Made by a program: the position numbers and the translations under genes. A stretch of 64,000 bases of DNA from Actinomycetota bacterium (lineage in GTDB: Bacteria; Actinomycetota; Actinomycetes; Propionibacteriales; Propionibacteriaceae): NCBI GenBank assembly GCA_020161795.1, contig JAIUOR010000044.1, positions 16,574 through 80,573 on the forward strand, given 5' to 3'. Of the stretch, positions 1-8,706 are shown in pieces. How positions within the stretch are numbered: the first letter of the stretch is position 1; every line of letters begins with the position of its first letter. A model generated the notes under the pieces. That model saw nothing but the letters and a program-made list of their open reading frames with translations, ran no database searches and was not told the origin of the DNA.

Positions 1-200
1 TCCACGGCGGTGGGCAGTACGAGTGGGATTCGGCCGCCCCGGTGGCCGTGGCGGCCGCCGCAGGGCTGCACACCAGTCGGATCGATGGCACCGCCCTCGA
101 ATACAATCGCGCAAATCCTTGGTTGCCGGACCTGCTGGTGGCCCGCACCGAGGTCGCCGAACCGCTGCTGGCGATACTGAAGGGAATCGAGGCCGTATGA
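1..200 (+). CDS. cysQ: 3'(2'),5'-bisphosphate nucleotidase CysQ, C-terminal fragment
   Basis: The reading frame is open from the window edge to TGA at 198-200, and the 5' part lies outside the window. The visible 65 or so residues contain [12 protein letters not shown] followed by [10 protein letters not shown] and a [11 protein letters not shown] stretch. These are the C-terminal metal/substrate-binding signatures of inositol-monophosphatase-fold CysQ enzymes, which hydrolyse PAP/PAPS during sulfate assimilation. The stop overlaps the cysD start as ATGA, so the two genes are translationally coupled in one sulfate-activation operon. Confidence 0.85.
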   Translation, partial: HGGGQYEWDSAAPVAVAAAAGLHTSRIDGTALEYNRANPWLPDLLVARTEVAEPLLAILKGIEAV

Positions 201-1099
201 ATGGGTACACGCTCAGCCAACTCCGGGCACTGGAGGCGGAGAGCATCCACATCATCCGGGAGGTGGCCGCGGAGATGCAGCGCCCGTGCCTGCTCTTCTC
301 CGGCGGCAAGGACTCCGTCGTGATGAGCGCGCTGGCCCGCAAGGCATTCGCTCCCGCCCGGATCCCGTTCACCTTCATGCACGTCGACACCGGGCTCAAC
401 TTCCCCGAGGTGCTCGACTTCCGGGATTGGTGGGTGGAGCAGCTCGAGGTCCAGCTGGTGGTGGCGTCGGTTCCCGAGGCGATCGAGCAGGGCCTGGTGC
501 GGGAGGAGCCGAACGGCTCGCGCAACCGCATCCAGACCCCCGTCCTGCTGCGGGCGGCCGAGACCAACGGCTTCGACGCGCTGTTCGGCGGCGCTCGTCG
601 CGACGAGGAGAAGGCGCGTGCCAAGGAGCGGGTCTTCTCGTTCCGCGACGAGTTCGGGCAGTGGGATCCGAAGAACCAGCGCCCCGAACTGTGGACGCTC
701 TACAACGGCCGGGTCAGTTCCGGGGAGAGCATCCGGGTCTTCCCGCTCTCGAACTGGACCGAACTGGACACCTGGGCCTACATCGCCGAAGAGAACCTGC
801 CTCTGCCCAATCTCTACTACGCGAGCGAACGCGAGGTGGTCGAGCGGGGCGGGATGCTGTACGCGGTGAACGAATTCGTCCGGCCGCGAGAGGGGGAGGA
901 TGTCTTCACCTGTTCGGTGCGCTACCGCACGATGGGCGACGCCAACCTGACCGCCGCGGTGAGATCGGAAGCCACGACCAACGAGGAGATCGTGGCCGAG
1001 ATCGCGGCGACCCGGTTCACCGAACGCGGCGCGACCCGGGGCGACGACAAGGTGAGCGAAGCGGCCATGGAGGATCGTAAGAAAGAGGGGTACTTCTGA
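197..1099 (+). CDS. cysD: Sulfate adenylyltransferase subunit 2 (ATP sulfurylase small subunit)
   Basis: CysD adenylates sulfate with ATP to form APS, working with the GTPase CysN. The 300-residue length is typical. A PP-loop motif SGGKDSVVM lies near residue 34, and the CysD-specific [12 protein letters not shown] block follows near residue 138. The start at 197 overlaps the cysQ stop; an upstream extension of the frame runs into cysQ and was rejected. The stop at 1097-1099 overlaps the cysN ATG, giving a tight cysQ-cysD-cysN operon. Confidence 0.95.
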   Translation: MNGYTLSQLRALEAESIHIIREVAAEMQRPCLLFSGGKDSVVMSALARKAFAPARIPFTFMHVDTGLNFPEVLDFRDWWVEQLEVQLVVASVPEAIEQGLVREEPNGSRNRIQTPVLLRAAETNGFDALFGGARRDEEKARAKERVFSFRDEFGQWDPKNQRPELWTLYNGRVSSGESIRVFPLSNWTELDTWAYIAEENLPLPNLYYASEREVVERGGMLYAVNEFVRPREGEDVFTCSVRYRTMGDANLTAAVRSEATTNEEIVAEIAATRFTERGATRGDDKVSEAAMEDRKKEGYF

Positions 1100-2346
1100 T
1101 GGAGGCGGATCTGCTGCGGTTCGCGACGGCCGGTAGCGTCGACGATGGGAAGAGCACGCTGATCGGACGCCTGCTCTACGACTCCAAGGGCATCTTCATC
1201 GACCAGTTCGAGGCGGTCGAGCGGGTCAGCCAGCAACGCGGCGACGACTACGTCGACCTGGCGCTGCTGACCGACGGGCTGCGCGCCGAGCGCGAACAGG
1301 GCATCACGATCGATGTGGCCTACCGGTACTTCGTCACGCCCAAGCGGAAGTTCATCATCGCCGACACCCCGGGCCACCCGCAGTACACCCGGAACATGGT
1401 GACGGGTGCCTCCACCGCGGACGCGGCCCTGATCCTGGTGGACGCCCGCAAGGGCCTGACCGAACAGAGCCGCCGGCACGCCTTCCTGGCGACCCTGCTC
1501 GGGGTACGGCACCTGGTCGTGTGCGTGAACAAGATGGACCTGGTGGGCTACGACAAGGACGTATTCGACGCCATCGTGGCCGAGTTCAGCGCCTTCGCCG
1601 CCCGCCTGAACGTCCACGACCTGGGCTTCATCCCGATCTCGGCCCTGCTGGGCGACAACGTGGTGAAGCGGAGCGCCAACACGCCCTGGTACGACGGCAC
1701 CTCGCTGCTCTACCACCTGGAGCACCTCCATGTGGCCAGCGATCGCAACCTGGTGGACGTCCGGTTCCCGGTGCAGTACGTGATCCGCCCGCAGCAGGCT
1801 CGGGCGCGCGACTACCGGGGCTACGCGGGCACGGTGGCCAGCGGGGTGATCAAGCCCGGGGATGAGATCATGGCCCTGCCCAGCGGCTTCACCTCGACCG
1901 TCGCCGCGATCGACAGCCCAACCGGGCCGGTCGATGCCGCGTTCCCACCGATGTCGGTGGTGCTGCGGCTCAACGACGAGATCGACATCTCCCGCGGTGA
2001 CCTGCTCGTCCGTCCGAACAACCCGGCGACTCCCTCGCAGGATCTCGACCTCAGGGTCTGCTGGATGGACGAGCTGTCCGAGCTGACGCCCGGCCGCACG
2101 CTGGCGATCAAGCACACCACCACCTGGGCGCGGGTCAAGGTGAAGGACGTGCTCTACCGCGTCGACATCAACACGCTCCACCGCGACGAGGGCGCCAACT
2201 CGCTGAAGCTCAACGACATCGGACGGGTGCGGCTGCGCTGCACCAAGCCGCTGTTCCTGGACGACTACAGCGTCAACCGCTCCACCGGGTCGGTCATCCT
2301 GGTGGACGAATCGACGAACCGCACCGTCGGCGCCGGCTTCAACTGA
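1099..2346 (+). CDS. cysN: Sulfate adenylyltransferase subunit 1 (GTPase)
   Basis: CysN is the GTP-hydrolysing subunit that drives APS formation by CysD. All G motifs of an EF-Tu-type GTPase are present: G1 AGSVDDGKSTLIGR near residue 10, G3 DTPGHPQY near residue 92 and G4 NKMDLV near residue 148. At 415 residues it is the stand-alone form, with no C-terminal APS-kinase (CysC) domain as in some actinobacterial CysNC fusions. It starts on the A of the cysD stop codon. A strong hairpin follows 14 bases after the stop. Confidence 0.95.
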   Translation: MEADLLRFATAGSVDDGKSTLIGRLLYDSKGIFIDQFEAVERVSQQRGDDYVDLALLTDGLRAEREQGITIDVAYRYFVTPKRKFIIADTPGHPQYTRNMVTGASTADAALILVDARKGLTEQSRRHAFLATLLGVRHLVVCVNKMDLVGYDKDVFDAIVAEFSAFAARLNVHDLGFIPISALLGDNVVKRSANTPWYDGTSLLYHLEHLHVASDRNLVDVRFPVQYVIRPQQARARDYRGYAGTVASGVIKPGDEIMALPSGFTSTVAAIDSPTGPVDAAFPPMSVVLRLNDEIDISRGDLLVRPNNPATPSQDLDLRVCWMDELSELTPGRTLAIKHTTTWARVKVKDVLYRVDINTLHRDEGANSLKLNDIGRVRLRCTKPLFLDDYSVNRSTGSVILVDESTNRTVGAGFN

Positions 2347-2359
2347 CGCCGCAACAAAA

Positions 2360-2411
2360 GATCAGGCGGCCCTGAGGGCGAGGAGAAGCTCGCTCCCGGG
2401 GCCGCCTGATC
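2360..2411. terminator. Bidirectional terminator between cysN and the secreted glycosidase gene
   Basis: A perfect 12-bp inverted repeat, GATCAGGCGGCC (2360-2371) and GGCCGCCTGATC (2400-2411), encloses 28 bases that can also pair internally (GAGGAG with CGCTCC). It sits between two convergent genes, so it probably ends transcription from both sides. There is no long T run, as is usual in high-GC actinobacteria. Confidence 0.75.
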
Positions 2412-2420
2412 GGTTCTGGG

Positions 2421-4004
2421 TTACCGCTTGGGGAACTGCGGCGAGGTCTTGAGCGCCTCGGCGTAGTTCTTGTTCTTCGCACCGCCGGTGAGCCGGTAGG
2501 TGTCGGTGCTGTTGAGGGCGGTGTCGAAGTAGGACATGGCCAGGGCGCCGGTGCTCTTCAGCTCCTGGTAGGTGGTGGTGATCCACTTGGGGTTGTCCTT
2601 GAAGGCGGCATCGGTGAGGCCGGTCTCGGCCAGCCCCCACGCCACTCCCTTGGACTTCGCCCACGCCGAGATCTTGGAGAAGTAGCGGGGCTTGAGGCTG
2701 GGATCGACGGAGGTGCCGTGCTTGGCCGTTCCGTAGAAGCAGTAGACGTCGAAGCCTGCGATATCGACCGTGGTGTTCGGCCAGATGTTCTCGATGCGGT
2801 ACTTCGATTCGCCGTACCACTCGTGGTAGCCCATCAGGATCACCGAGAAGCCGGCGTTGGGAGCGCCGTTGCGGAGGATCGGGCCCAGCCGCTCCTGCAT
2901 GGCCTTCCAGTCGGCGATGTTGCCGTCACCTTCGGGCTCGTGGTGGAAGGCAACCCAGACCGGGCCGTTGACGGTCTTGATCTTGGCAGCCAGGTCCTTG
3001 GCCCAGGCGTCGCCCTTGCCGTTGGCGATCTCCTTCCAGGTCCCGATCTTCGGGAGCTTGAAGCTCATCCAGGGGATCCGTCCGGCGCTGACATCGGCCT
3101 TGGCCAGCCTGATCGCTGAGTCGACCTGATCGGAGCGCCAGTAGGTGCGGCGGACGCCGAGCCGCTGCCCGAGGCTCTTCTCCAGGCTGGCCGGGTCGGT
3201 GTTGCTGCCATGGGCGGCTCCGACCAGCGGAGCGCACTTGCCAATGCCACGGGCATTCAGCTTGCAGCCGTCGGACAGCGTGTAGCCGCCGGTCGTCGCA
3301 GCCGGCGCGGTGGTCGGCGTCGACGGCTTGGGCGCCGGGGTGGTGGGCTTCGGGGTCGGCTTGGGAGTCGTGGGCTTCGGCGCCGGTGCCTTCGCGGCCG
3401 AGCCGGACTTCTGGATCTTCACGATCAGGCGAGGGGCCTTCGAGCCGGTCGCCGAGATCTTGATGCTGCTGCCGCCGAGCTTGTTCGTGAGCCGGAAGGC
3501 GGCCCCGCTGCGCAACTGCTTGTCGAGCTTGTCCACGTCGAGGGAGAGCTTGACGGTCTTCTTGGCCTTCGCGGTCTTGCTGGCCTTCGGCTTGCCGGTG
3601 AGGAGATCGGGCCGCTTCTTGTAGGTCAGCTTGGTGGCGGACCAGCCCTTCTCGACGGGCGTGGCGACGATCTTGGCCCGCTTCTTCCCGGTCAGCGACT
3701 TGACGTGCACCTGCAGGGTGGCCGAGACGATCGACTCCCCGGGCTCAAGCTTGATGGCCGGGAATTGCACGTAGCCGGAGTAGGCCGACTTGCTCGCCCG
3801 AGCGGTCGACTTCTTCGGGTAGGCCGTCTTCGGCTTGGACTTGCTGACGTAGGTGACCTTCGTGGCGGCGACCGTTGTGGTCCGCTCGCCGGCGGGGGCG
3901 GCAGCCTCGGCAGTGGAGACGGGAATCGTGGTTACAGTGCTGAGCGCCATCGCCAGGCCGGCCAGCAGGCCGAGCGCACGAGCAGGCAGTTTCTTGACTG
4001 TCAT
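2421..4004 (-). CDS. Secreted multidomain glycoside-hydrolase-like protein
   Basis: A Sec signal peptide (hydrophobic LGLLAGLAMALS, cleavage near AEAAAP) is followed by a beta-rich DNRLRE/CBM96-like domain (about residues 45-200). A Pro/Thr/Lys linker (about 205-235) leads to a catalytic domain of about 290 residues. That domain has WVAFHHEPEGDG and a later GLAETG, which resemble the acid/base and nucleophile strands of clan GH-A enzymes such as GH26 mannanases. The substrate cannot be assigned. The protein is lysine-rich. The stop sits just outside the cysN terminator and the gene stands alone. Confidence 0.65.
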   Translation of the reverse strand: MTVKKLPARALGLLAGLAMALSTVTTIPVSTAEAAAPAGERTTTVAATKVTYVSKSKPKTAYPKKSTARASKSAYSGYVQFPAIKLEPGESIVSATLQVHVKSLTGKKRAKIVATPVEKGWSATKLTYKKRPDLLTGKPKASKTAKAKKTVKLSLDVDKLDKQLRSGAAFRLTNKLGGSSIKISATGSKAPRLIVKIQKSGSAAKAPAPKPTTPKPTPKPTTPAPKPSTPTTAPAATTGGYTLSDGCKLNARGIGKCAPLVGAAHGSNTDPASLEKSLGQRLGVRRTYWRSDQVDSAIRLAKADVSAGRIPWMSFKLPKIGTWKEIANGKGDAWAKDLAAKIKTVNGPVWVAFHHEPEGDGNIADWKAMQERLGPILRNGAPNAGFSVILMGYHEWYGESKYRIENIWPNTTVDIAGFDVYCFYGTAKHGTSVDPSLKPRYFSKISAWAKSKGVAWGLAETGLTDAAFKDNPKWITTTYQELKSTGALAMSYFDTALNSTDTYRLTGGAKNKNYAEALKTSPQFPKR

Positions 4005-4144
4005 CGGGGGTAATCGCTTTCAGGTTGGGTCCAGCTTGTGGATTCCGCCCTGGCATGACCCCCCTCATGCCGCCGTTCCCCCCAACGGGTTGACGTTCAC
4101 CTGAGACAAAACATAACAGATTCTCAGAAAATATGGGAACTCAA

Positions 4145-4162
4145 GTCCCCCAAACGGGGGAC
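4145..4162 (-). terminator. Hairpin terminator downstream of the 4226-4966 methyltransferase
   Basis: A perfect 7-bp stem, GTCCCCC (4145-4151) and GGGGGAC (4156-4162), has an AAAC loop and lies 64 bases beyond the methyltransferase stop on the minus strand. On that strand it is followed by an A/T-rich stretch. The remaining space up to the glycosidase start at 4004 should hold that gene's promoter, but no convincing -35/-10 pair is visible. Confidence 0.5.
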
Positions 4163-4225
4163 ACGAAGCTCAACCCTCTATCACGACTTGGTCGTGGAGC
4201 TCTCGGGGACACTCCGACAGCGAGG

Positions 4226-4966
4226 CTACTGCCAGCGCTTGCGCATCGCCAAGCCCACGTTGGTGTGGGTGGCCGTCAGTCGCTTGCGTGACATGGCAGC
4301 CACGATCCGCAGCGCGTGGTCGACCGCCGGTGCGGCCTTGCCGAAGAAGTCCAGATGCTCGTTCTCGCCGACGATGGTGATCACGTCCATCTGGTGCGCG
4401 GCCGCCCAGTCGAGCAGCGTCGGCAGCGAGAGGATCTGGTCGTACACGACTCGGTAGGGCCCGTGCCCCGGGGTACCGGCGAGCTTGCGTCCCCGGATTC
4501 GGCGTTTGTACTGCACGTGCAGCCAGTGGGGCGTGGTTCTGGCGGCGAAGCTGTAGACGCTGTCCCGATCCGGGGTCTTCAGGATCATCAGCCCACCCGG
4601 GCGAAGCGCCTCGTGCATGCGCTCGAGCACGTCCACCGCGCCGTGGATGTGCTCCAGTACGTAGGCGCAGTGCACGAGGTCGTAGGAATCCGGCGGAAGC
4701 TCGACGGTGCGCAGGTCGCCGACGATCCAGTGGTCGATATCGCCGCGCTCCTGGGCGCGGAGCCGCAGTGCGTCGGCGTCGCGGTCGACGCCGGTCAACT
4801 CTAACCGCATCTCCTCCAGGTCCCACGTCCACATCCGGCCGCAGCCGGCATCGAGGATGCGCAGCGGTCTGCCTTCGTAGAGTTCGGAACGGACGGTCGC
4901 GGTCAGCCGCGCATTCATCTCCGAACCCGTCACGGGTTCGATAGAAGCTGCCCTGGTATGTGGCAT
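4226..4966 (-). CDS. Class I SAM-dependent methyltransferase
   Basis: A Rossmann-type methyltransferase with motif I ILDAGCGRMW, an acidic post-I residue in GVDRDADAL and the strand-4 motif DLVHCAYVLEHIH. The architecture (Methyltransf_11/25 type) is typical of small-molecule or lipid-linked sugar methyltransferases. The substrate is unknown. I chose ATG at 4966, which gives 246 residues, because GGAGGAGG lies just upstream of it. An in-frame ATG at 5020 has no Shine-Dalgarno sequence. Confidence 0.75.
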   Translation of the reverse strand: MPHTRAASIEPVTGSEMNARLTATVRSELYEGRPLRILDAGCGRMWTWDLEEMRLELTGVDRDADALRLRAQERGDIDHWIVGDLRTVELPPDSYDLVHCAYVLEHIHGAVDVLERMHEALRPGGLMILKTPDRDSVYSFAARTTPHWLHVQYKRRIRGRKLAGTPGHGPYRVVYDQILSLPTLLDWAAAHQMDVITIVGENEHLDFFGKAAPAVDHALRIVAAMSRKRLTATHTNVGLAMRKRWQ

Positions 4967-5101
4967 CGCCCCTCCTCCAAGGTGCCGTGGAGGCCGTGGA
5001 GAACTAAGCAAACTTTTCACTTGCCAAGAGGGTTTTGACCTGTTCAGCTGTGGGAATTCTGTGAGATCCGGTTCGCGTGCCCCGGGCGGATCGGGGCGGG
5101 G

Positions 5102-5899
5102 TCAGCGCGTGGTCAGCCAGGTAAGTGCCAGGGCGGTCAGGCTCAGCGTGATCTCGGTGATACCGAGCGCCAGCGGACGGACGGTCCGCCGCTCGGCGAT
5201 CCTCGGCAGCAGCCACGACCGCACCGTGGTGAGCAGGAAGAAGACCGCCCAGGCCCGGTCCGCCTGCCCGGCGATGGCGAGCCCGGCCACCGCGATCGTC
5301 CAGCCGGCGTGCCAGGCGATGGAGGCATTGCGCCAGGCGAGCCGGCCGCGCTCCCGGATCATCGCCTTCACGTGGAATACGGTGCCGCCGAAGTAGCCGA
5401 ACATCACCGCCGCGACGATCGCCGCCGTCGGCAGCGCGGGATCGTCCACCATCGCGACCGGATCGGGGAACCGCACCACCAGCACCATGACGGCGGCGAG
5501 CAGCGTGGTGAGCAGGCCGCCGGCAACGTGCCGTTCCTGGCGTCGCGCGGCCAGCCACAGCGCGACGGCCAACGGCAGAGCGAAGACCGCCAGCCACCAC
5601 AGCACGGCCGGTCCGGCCAGCCAGACGGTGACCAGGCCGGCGACCAGGGTCGTGGCGCCGTAGGTTGCCAGGGCGGGCAGCCAACGTCCGCGCCTGGCCG
5701 GTGCCGATTTGAGCAGCCCTGAGGCGGCGTGGAAGGCGAAGTAGCCGATCACCCAGGTCGCCAGCATGGCCGCGAGGTGAAAGCCCAGCCGGCCGGCCTG
5801 CCAGCTCAGGATCACACCGGCCGCGAACGGCACCAGCAACATGGCCCACGCACCGTGCTGGTTCGGCAACCAGCCGGCGGTGCGGGTTCGTTCGGCCAT
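5102..5899 (-). CDS. YwiC-like integral membrane protein
   Basis: About 265 residues with roughly eight hydrophobic helices. The N-terminal signature WLPNQHGAWAMLLVPF is characteristic of the YwiC-like family found across actinobacteria and Bacillus. The family lacks a firmly established function; in some genomes it sits near nitrate-respiration genes, which is not the case here. The start at 5899 was chosen because the motif begins at its residue 10. The upstream extension of the frame is the shadow of the next gene. Confidence 0.8.
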   Translation of the reverse strand: MAERTRTAGWLPNQHGAWAMLLVPFAAGVILSWQAGRLGFHLAAMLATWVIGYFAFHAASGLLKSAPARRGRWLPALATYGATTLVAGLVTVWLAGPAVLWWLAVFALPLAVALWLAARRQERHVAGGLLTTLLAAVMVLVVRFPDPVAMVDDPALPTAAIVAAVMFGYFGGTVFHVKAMIRERGRLAWRNASIAWHAGWTIAVAGLAIAGQADRAWAVFFLLTTVRSWLLPRIAERRTVRPLALGITEITLSLTALALTWLTTR

Positions 5900-6033
5900 A
5901 TCGTGCACCGTAGCCGACTCCCCGGTGCGGCGAGGACCAAACTGTCGTTGGCAGGAAGCCGGCGCGCGGCGACGCGCGGTCCGGCCTCCGGGTCGGGGCT
6001 GTCGCCGGGTGCCGCGGAGGCTGATCTGGAGGG

Positions 6034-7185
6034 CTACTGCGCGGCGGCGGAGCGGCGCGAGCGGGTGACGGTGTAGTGACGATCCCGGGCGACGACCCGC
6101 GTCGGGCCGACCTGGGAACTCAGGAACAGCAGGTAGGGCAGGTGCGAGTTGAACACGGTCCAGAGCTCGCCGTCCGGGGACAGCGCGGGAATCGCGCTCC
6201 GCAGTAGCTCGAAGCCGGGAGTGGAGTCCTTCGTGGTGCCGCGATGGAAGGGCGGGTTGCACACCACCAGCCCGACCGAGGCCGGGGACGCCACCAGTGC
6301 GTCCGTGCGCCGTACCTCGACCTGGACGCCGTTCGCCAGCGCGGTCTCCCGCGCGGACGCGCAGGCCGCCCGCGAGACGTCGACGGCGAGGACGTCCCGG
6401 CCCTGACGGGCCAGCCAGGTCGCGAGGATGCCCGTGCCGCACCCCAGGTCCACCGCGCGGAGCGCGGCAACGCTGTCCGCCCGACCTTCGCCGTCATCCG
6501 CTGGGTCTCCGTCGGCCGGACGGGATTCCCCACGCGGGAATGACGGGAGCGTCTGCTGGAGCGACTGCAGCAGGAGGCGGGTACCGCCGTCCAACCGGTC
6601 GGCGGCGAAGGCGCCGGCGTGGCTCACCAGGGTGAGATCGTCCAGCTGGGCGGTGTGCGGCCAGGACAGGCTGCCCGGGATCGGATCCGAGGCGTGCAGC
6701 GCCCGTGACTTCTGGCGTCCCAGGCTGGCTCGGACGGTGCCGAAGCTGCGTGCCAGCACCTCGTTCATGCCGCGGGTGAGGTGCTTCTCCCGCCCCCCGG
6801 CGAGCAGCCGGACACCGGAGCCGGCGAACGCGGCCACCCGTTGGGCGTAGTCCTCCAGCATGCCGAGGCTCTTGGGGAGCCGCAGCAGGACGAGCGTGAC
6901 TCCGGCCAGGCCGGTCTCGTCCAGCGCGCCGAGCGGGGCGAAGGTGAGCTCGCGTTCGTCTCGTAGGTCGTCGCAGTAGGCACGGACGGGGTGCCCGCCG
7001 GCGTGCAGGTGGTTGGCGAGGGCGGGGTCGTCGATCACCAGGACGAGCGGTTCCGGTGTCGGCGGCCCGGGGGTCTGCTGGGCCTGATCCCCGCCTTCGC
7101 GGGGATGACGGTGAGGGGGATCGGGTCGCTGCCGCGGGAGGCTCGCTTCGTCCACCAGGAGGCGGGAGACCGGGTCGAGCGTCAC
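6034..7185 (-). CDS. rRNA (guanine-N2)-methyltransferase, RlmG/RsmC type
   Basis: The protein has the two-domain layout of RsmC/RlmG enzymes: a degenerate N-terminal methyltransferase-like domain and a C-terminal catalytic domain. The latter has motif I VDLGCGTGILATWLA and the guanine-methylating signature VVCNPPFHRG. The GTG start at 7185 overlaps the symporter stop as GTGA, so the two are co-translated. The 383-residue frame carries two REP-like palindromes in frame. One encodes RHPREGGDQ near residue 30 and the other SFPRGESRP near residue 217, both probably surface insertions. Whether it modifies 23S or 16S rRNA cannot be decided from sequence. Confidence 0.75.
   Translation of the reverse strand: MTLDPVSRLLVDEASLPRQRPDPPHRHPREGGDQAQQTPGPPTPEPLVLVIDDPALANHLHAGGHPVRAYCDDLRDERELTFAPLGALDETGLAGVTLVLLRLPKSLGMLEDYAQRVAAFAGSGVRLLAGGREKHLTRGMNEVLARSFGTVRASLGRQKSRALHASDPIPGSLSWPHTAQLDDLTLVSHAGAFAADRLDGGTRLLLQSLQQTLPSFPRGESRPADGDPADDGEGRADSVAALRAVDLGCGTGILATWLARQGRDVLAVDVSRAACASARETALANGVQVEVRRTDALVASPASVGLVVCNPPFHRGTTKDSTPGFELLRSAIPALSPDGELWTVFNSHLPYLLFLSSQVGPTRVVARDRHYTVTRSRRSAAAQ
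6525..6541. repeat. REP-like palindrome inside the rRNA methyltransferase gene (copy 2)
   Basis: The sequence GATTCCCCACGCGGGAATGACG holds a 6-bp stem ATTCCC/GGGAAT around CACGC. It resembles the wide-spread palindromic repeat family GTCATTCCCGCG...GCGGGAATC. It is read through in frame by the methyltransferase gene. Confidence 0.55.
7087..7106. repeat. REP-like palindrome inside the rRNA methyltransferase gene (copy 1)
   Basis: A perfect 8-bp stem ATCCCCGC/GCGGGGAT with a CTTC loop, followed by GACG, reads CGTCATCCCCGCGAAG on the other strand. That is the core of a common bacterial palindromic repeat. It is embedded in the coding frame near the protein N-terminus without causing a stop. Confidence 0.6.
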
Positions 7186-8594
7186 TGGAGCTGTCCGCGT
7201 GCCCGCAGTTCGGCGATCAGCTGGGCGTGGAAGTCCTCGTCGATGCGGTACTTCGCCCGGTAGATCAGGTAGCCGATCACGATCAGCACCAGCGGCAGAA
7301 CCAGCATCACCAGCTTCATCACCAGCAGCCCGCCGGCATCGACGTCGCCGTAGGCCTCGGCGTCGTTGATTCCTGAGACGATCGCTGTGACACCGACGAT
7401 CGCCGCCGCCAGCGCCGCGCCGACCTTGTTGATGAAGGGCTGCAGGGCGAAGGTGACCGCCACGTTGCGGCGTCCCAGCTTCCAGTGGCCGTAGTCGATG
7501 GTGTCGGTGATGAATACCAGCATCAGCAGCACGACGTAGCTCTGCCCGACGAACAGCAGCAGGCCGGCGATCCCGATCGGGAGCATGTTCATCGGCGAGA
7601 AGAAGAAGACGATGTAGCCGGCCACGATCATCGCGGTGGCGGCGGTGTACAGCGTCGAACGGCGGAACCGGCGGCGTAGCAGCGGGAAGGAGAGGAAGCC
7701 GAGGATCTGCGCGATCCCCAGCACCGCGCCGAAGATGGTGTACATCCCCTCGTCGCCGTAGGCGTACTTGAAGAAGTAGACCCCGAAGCTGGTGGTGGTG
7801 ATATAGCCGGTCATGAACAGCACCATCGCGATGGCGGTCCACAGCAGTTGGTCGTTCTTCACCACGACGCCGGCGATCTCCCGCAGCGTGGTGCGCTCCT
7901 GCTCCACCGCGATCCTGGGCTCCTTCACCCCGATCAGGGTGACGACCTGACCGACCAGCATGATCGCGACCAGCGCGATCGCCAGCACCGTCCAGCCCTG
8001 GGTGCGCCCGAAGGTCTGGGTGAGAATGCCCTCGGAGCCGACCAGCGGCACGATCGCGACCACCACCGTGAACAGGCCGATGGTGGCGAAGATCTTCGCC
8101 ACCGCCCCGATCCGCTCCCGCGCCTTCTGGTCGACCGTGAGCGCCGGCAGCATGGACCAGTAGGGAATGTCGTTGGCCGTCCAGGAAAGGCCCCACAGCA
8201 GGTAGACGACCGCGAAGCCGAGCACCCAGCCGGCGCCGCGGATTCCCCAGTCGGTGAACATCACGACGGTGAACAGTCCGGACGCGACCACCCCGGCGGC
8301 GATCCATGGCTTGTAGTGCCCCCAGCGGGTGCGGGTGTTGTCGACGATCGAACCCATCACGACGTCCATCACCGCGTCGAACAGCCGGGCCGCCAGGACG
8401 AGCACCGACACCCAGCCCAGCTCCCAGTCGGTCAGATCCAGCGCTTCGGTGAGGAACACCAGGAAGTACATGCTGACCAGCGTGTAGACCATGTCGCGGC
8501 CCAGCGTCCCGACGCCGAAGGTCCACTTGTTGCGGCGTTCCAGCGGATCGCTCAGCGGTGCGGACGGCCCGGCGCCCGCGGGAGAGCTGGTCAT
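7182..8594 (-). CDS. GPH-family sugar:cation symporter (MelB-like MFS transporter)
   Basis: A 470-residue, 12-helix transporter of the glycoside-pentoside-hexuronide family. The family signature near helix 2-3 is present (DAVMDVVMGSIVDNTRTRWGHYKPW), as is the central loop region before helix 7. It imports a glycoside or uronide with Na+ or H+ across the cytoplasmic membrane; the substrate is unknown. It is the first gene of a two-gene unit with the methyltransferase, whose GTG overlaps its stop. It diverges from the PEP carboxykinase gene over a 112-bp gap. Confidence 0.85.
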   Translation of the reverse strand: MTSSPAGAGPSAPLSDPLERRNKWTFGVGTLGRDMVYTLVSMYFLVFLTEALDLTDWELGWVSVLVLAARLFDAVMDVVMGSIVDNTRTRWGHYKPWIAAGVVASGLFTVVMFTDWGIRGAGWVLGFAVVYLLWGLSWTANDIPYWSMLPALTVDQKARERIGAVAKIFATIGLFTVVVAIVPLVGSEGILTQTFGRTQGWTVLAIALVAIMLVGQVVTLIGVKEPRIAVEQERTTLREIAGVVVKNDQLLWTAIAMVLFMTGYITTTSFGVYFFKYAYGDEGMYTIFGAVLGIAQILGFLSFPLLRRRFRRSTLYTAATAMIVAGYIVFFFSPMNMLPIGIAGLLLFVGQSYVVLLMLVFITDTIDYGHWKLGRRNVAVTFALQPFINKVGAALAAAIVGVTAIVSGINDAEAYGDVDAGGLLVMKLVMLVLPLVLIVIGYLIYRAKYRIDEDFHAQLIAELRARGQLQ

Positions 8595-8706
8595 GGCTCG
8601 AAGCTACTCCAGAACGGTGGCGGCGAGCGGGATTCCGCGCCCGAAGCCCGAACGGATTGGCGAGACTGGGCACCCGGGCCCGCCCGCGCCGCCCAGAATG
8701 GAGGGT

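Noticed and set aside
4005..4225. A c-di-AMP or other riboswitch before the secreted glycosidase
   Set aside because: The leader shows no recognisable riboswitch core; only the 4145-4162 hairpin, which fits a terminator of the upstream gene, is visible.
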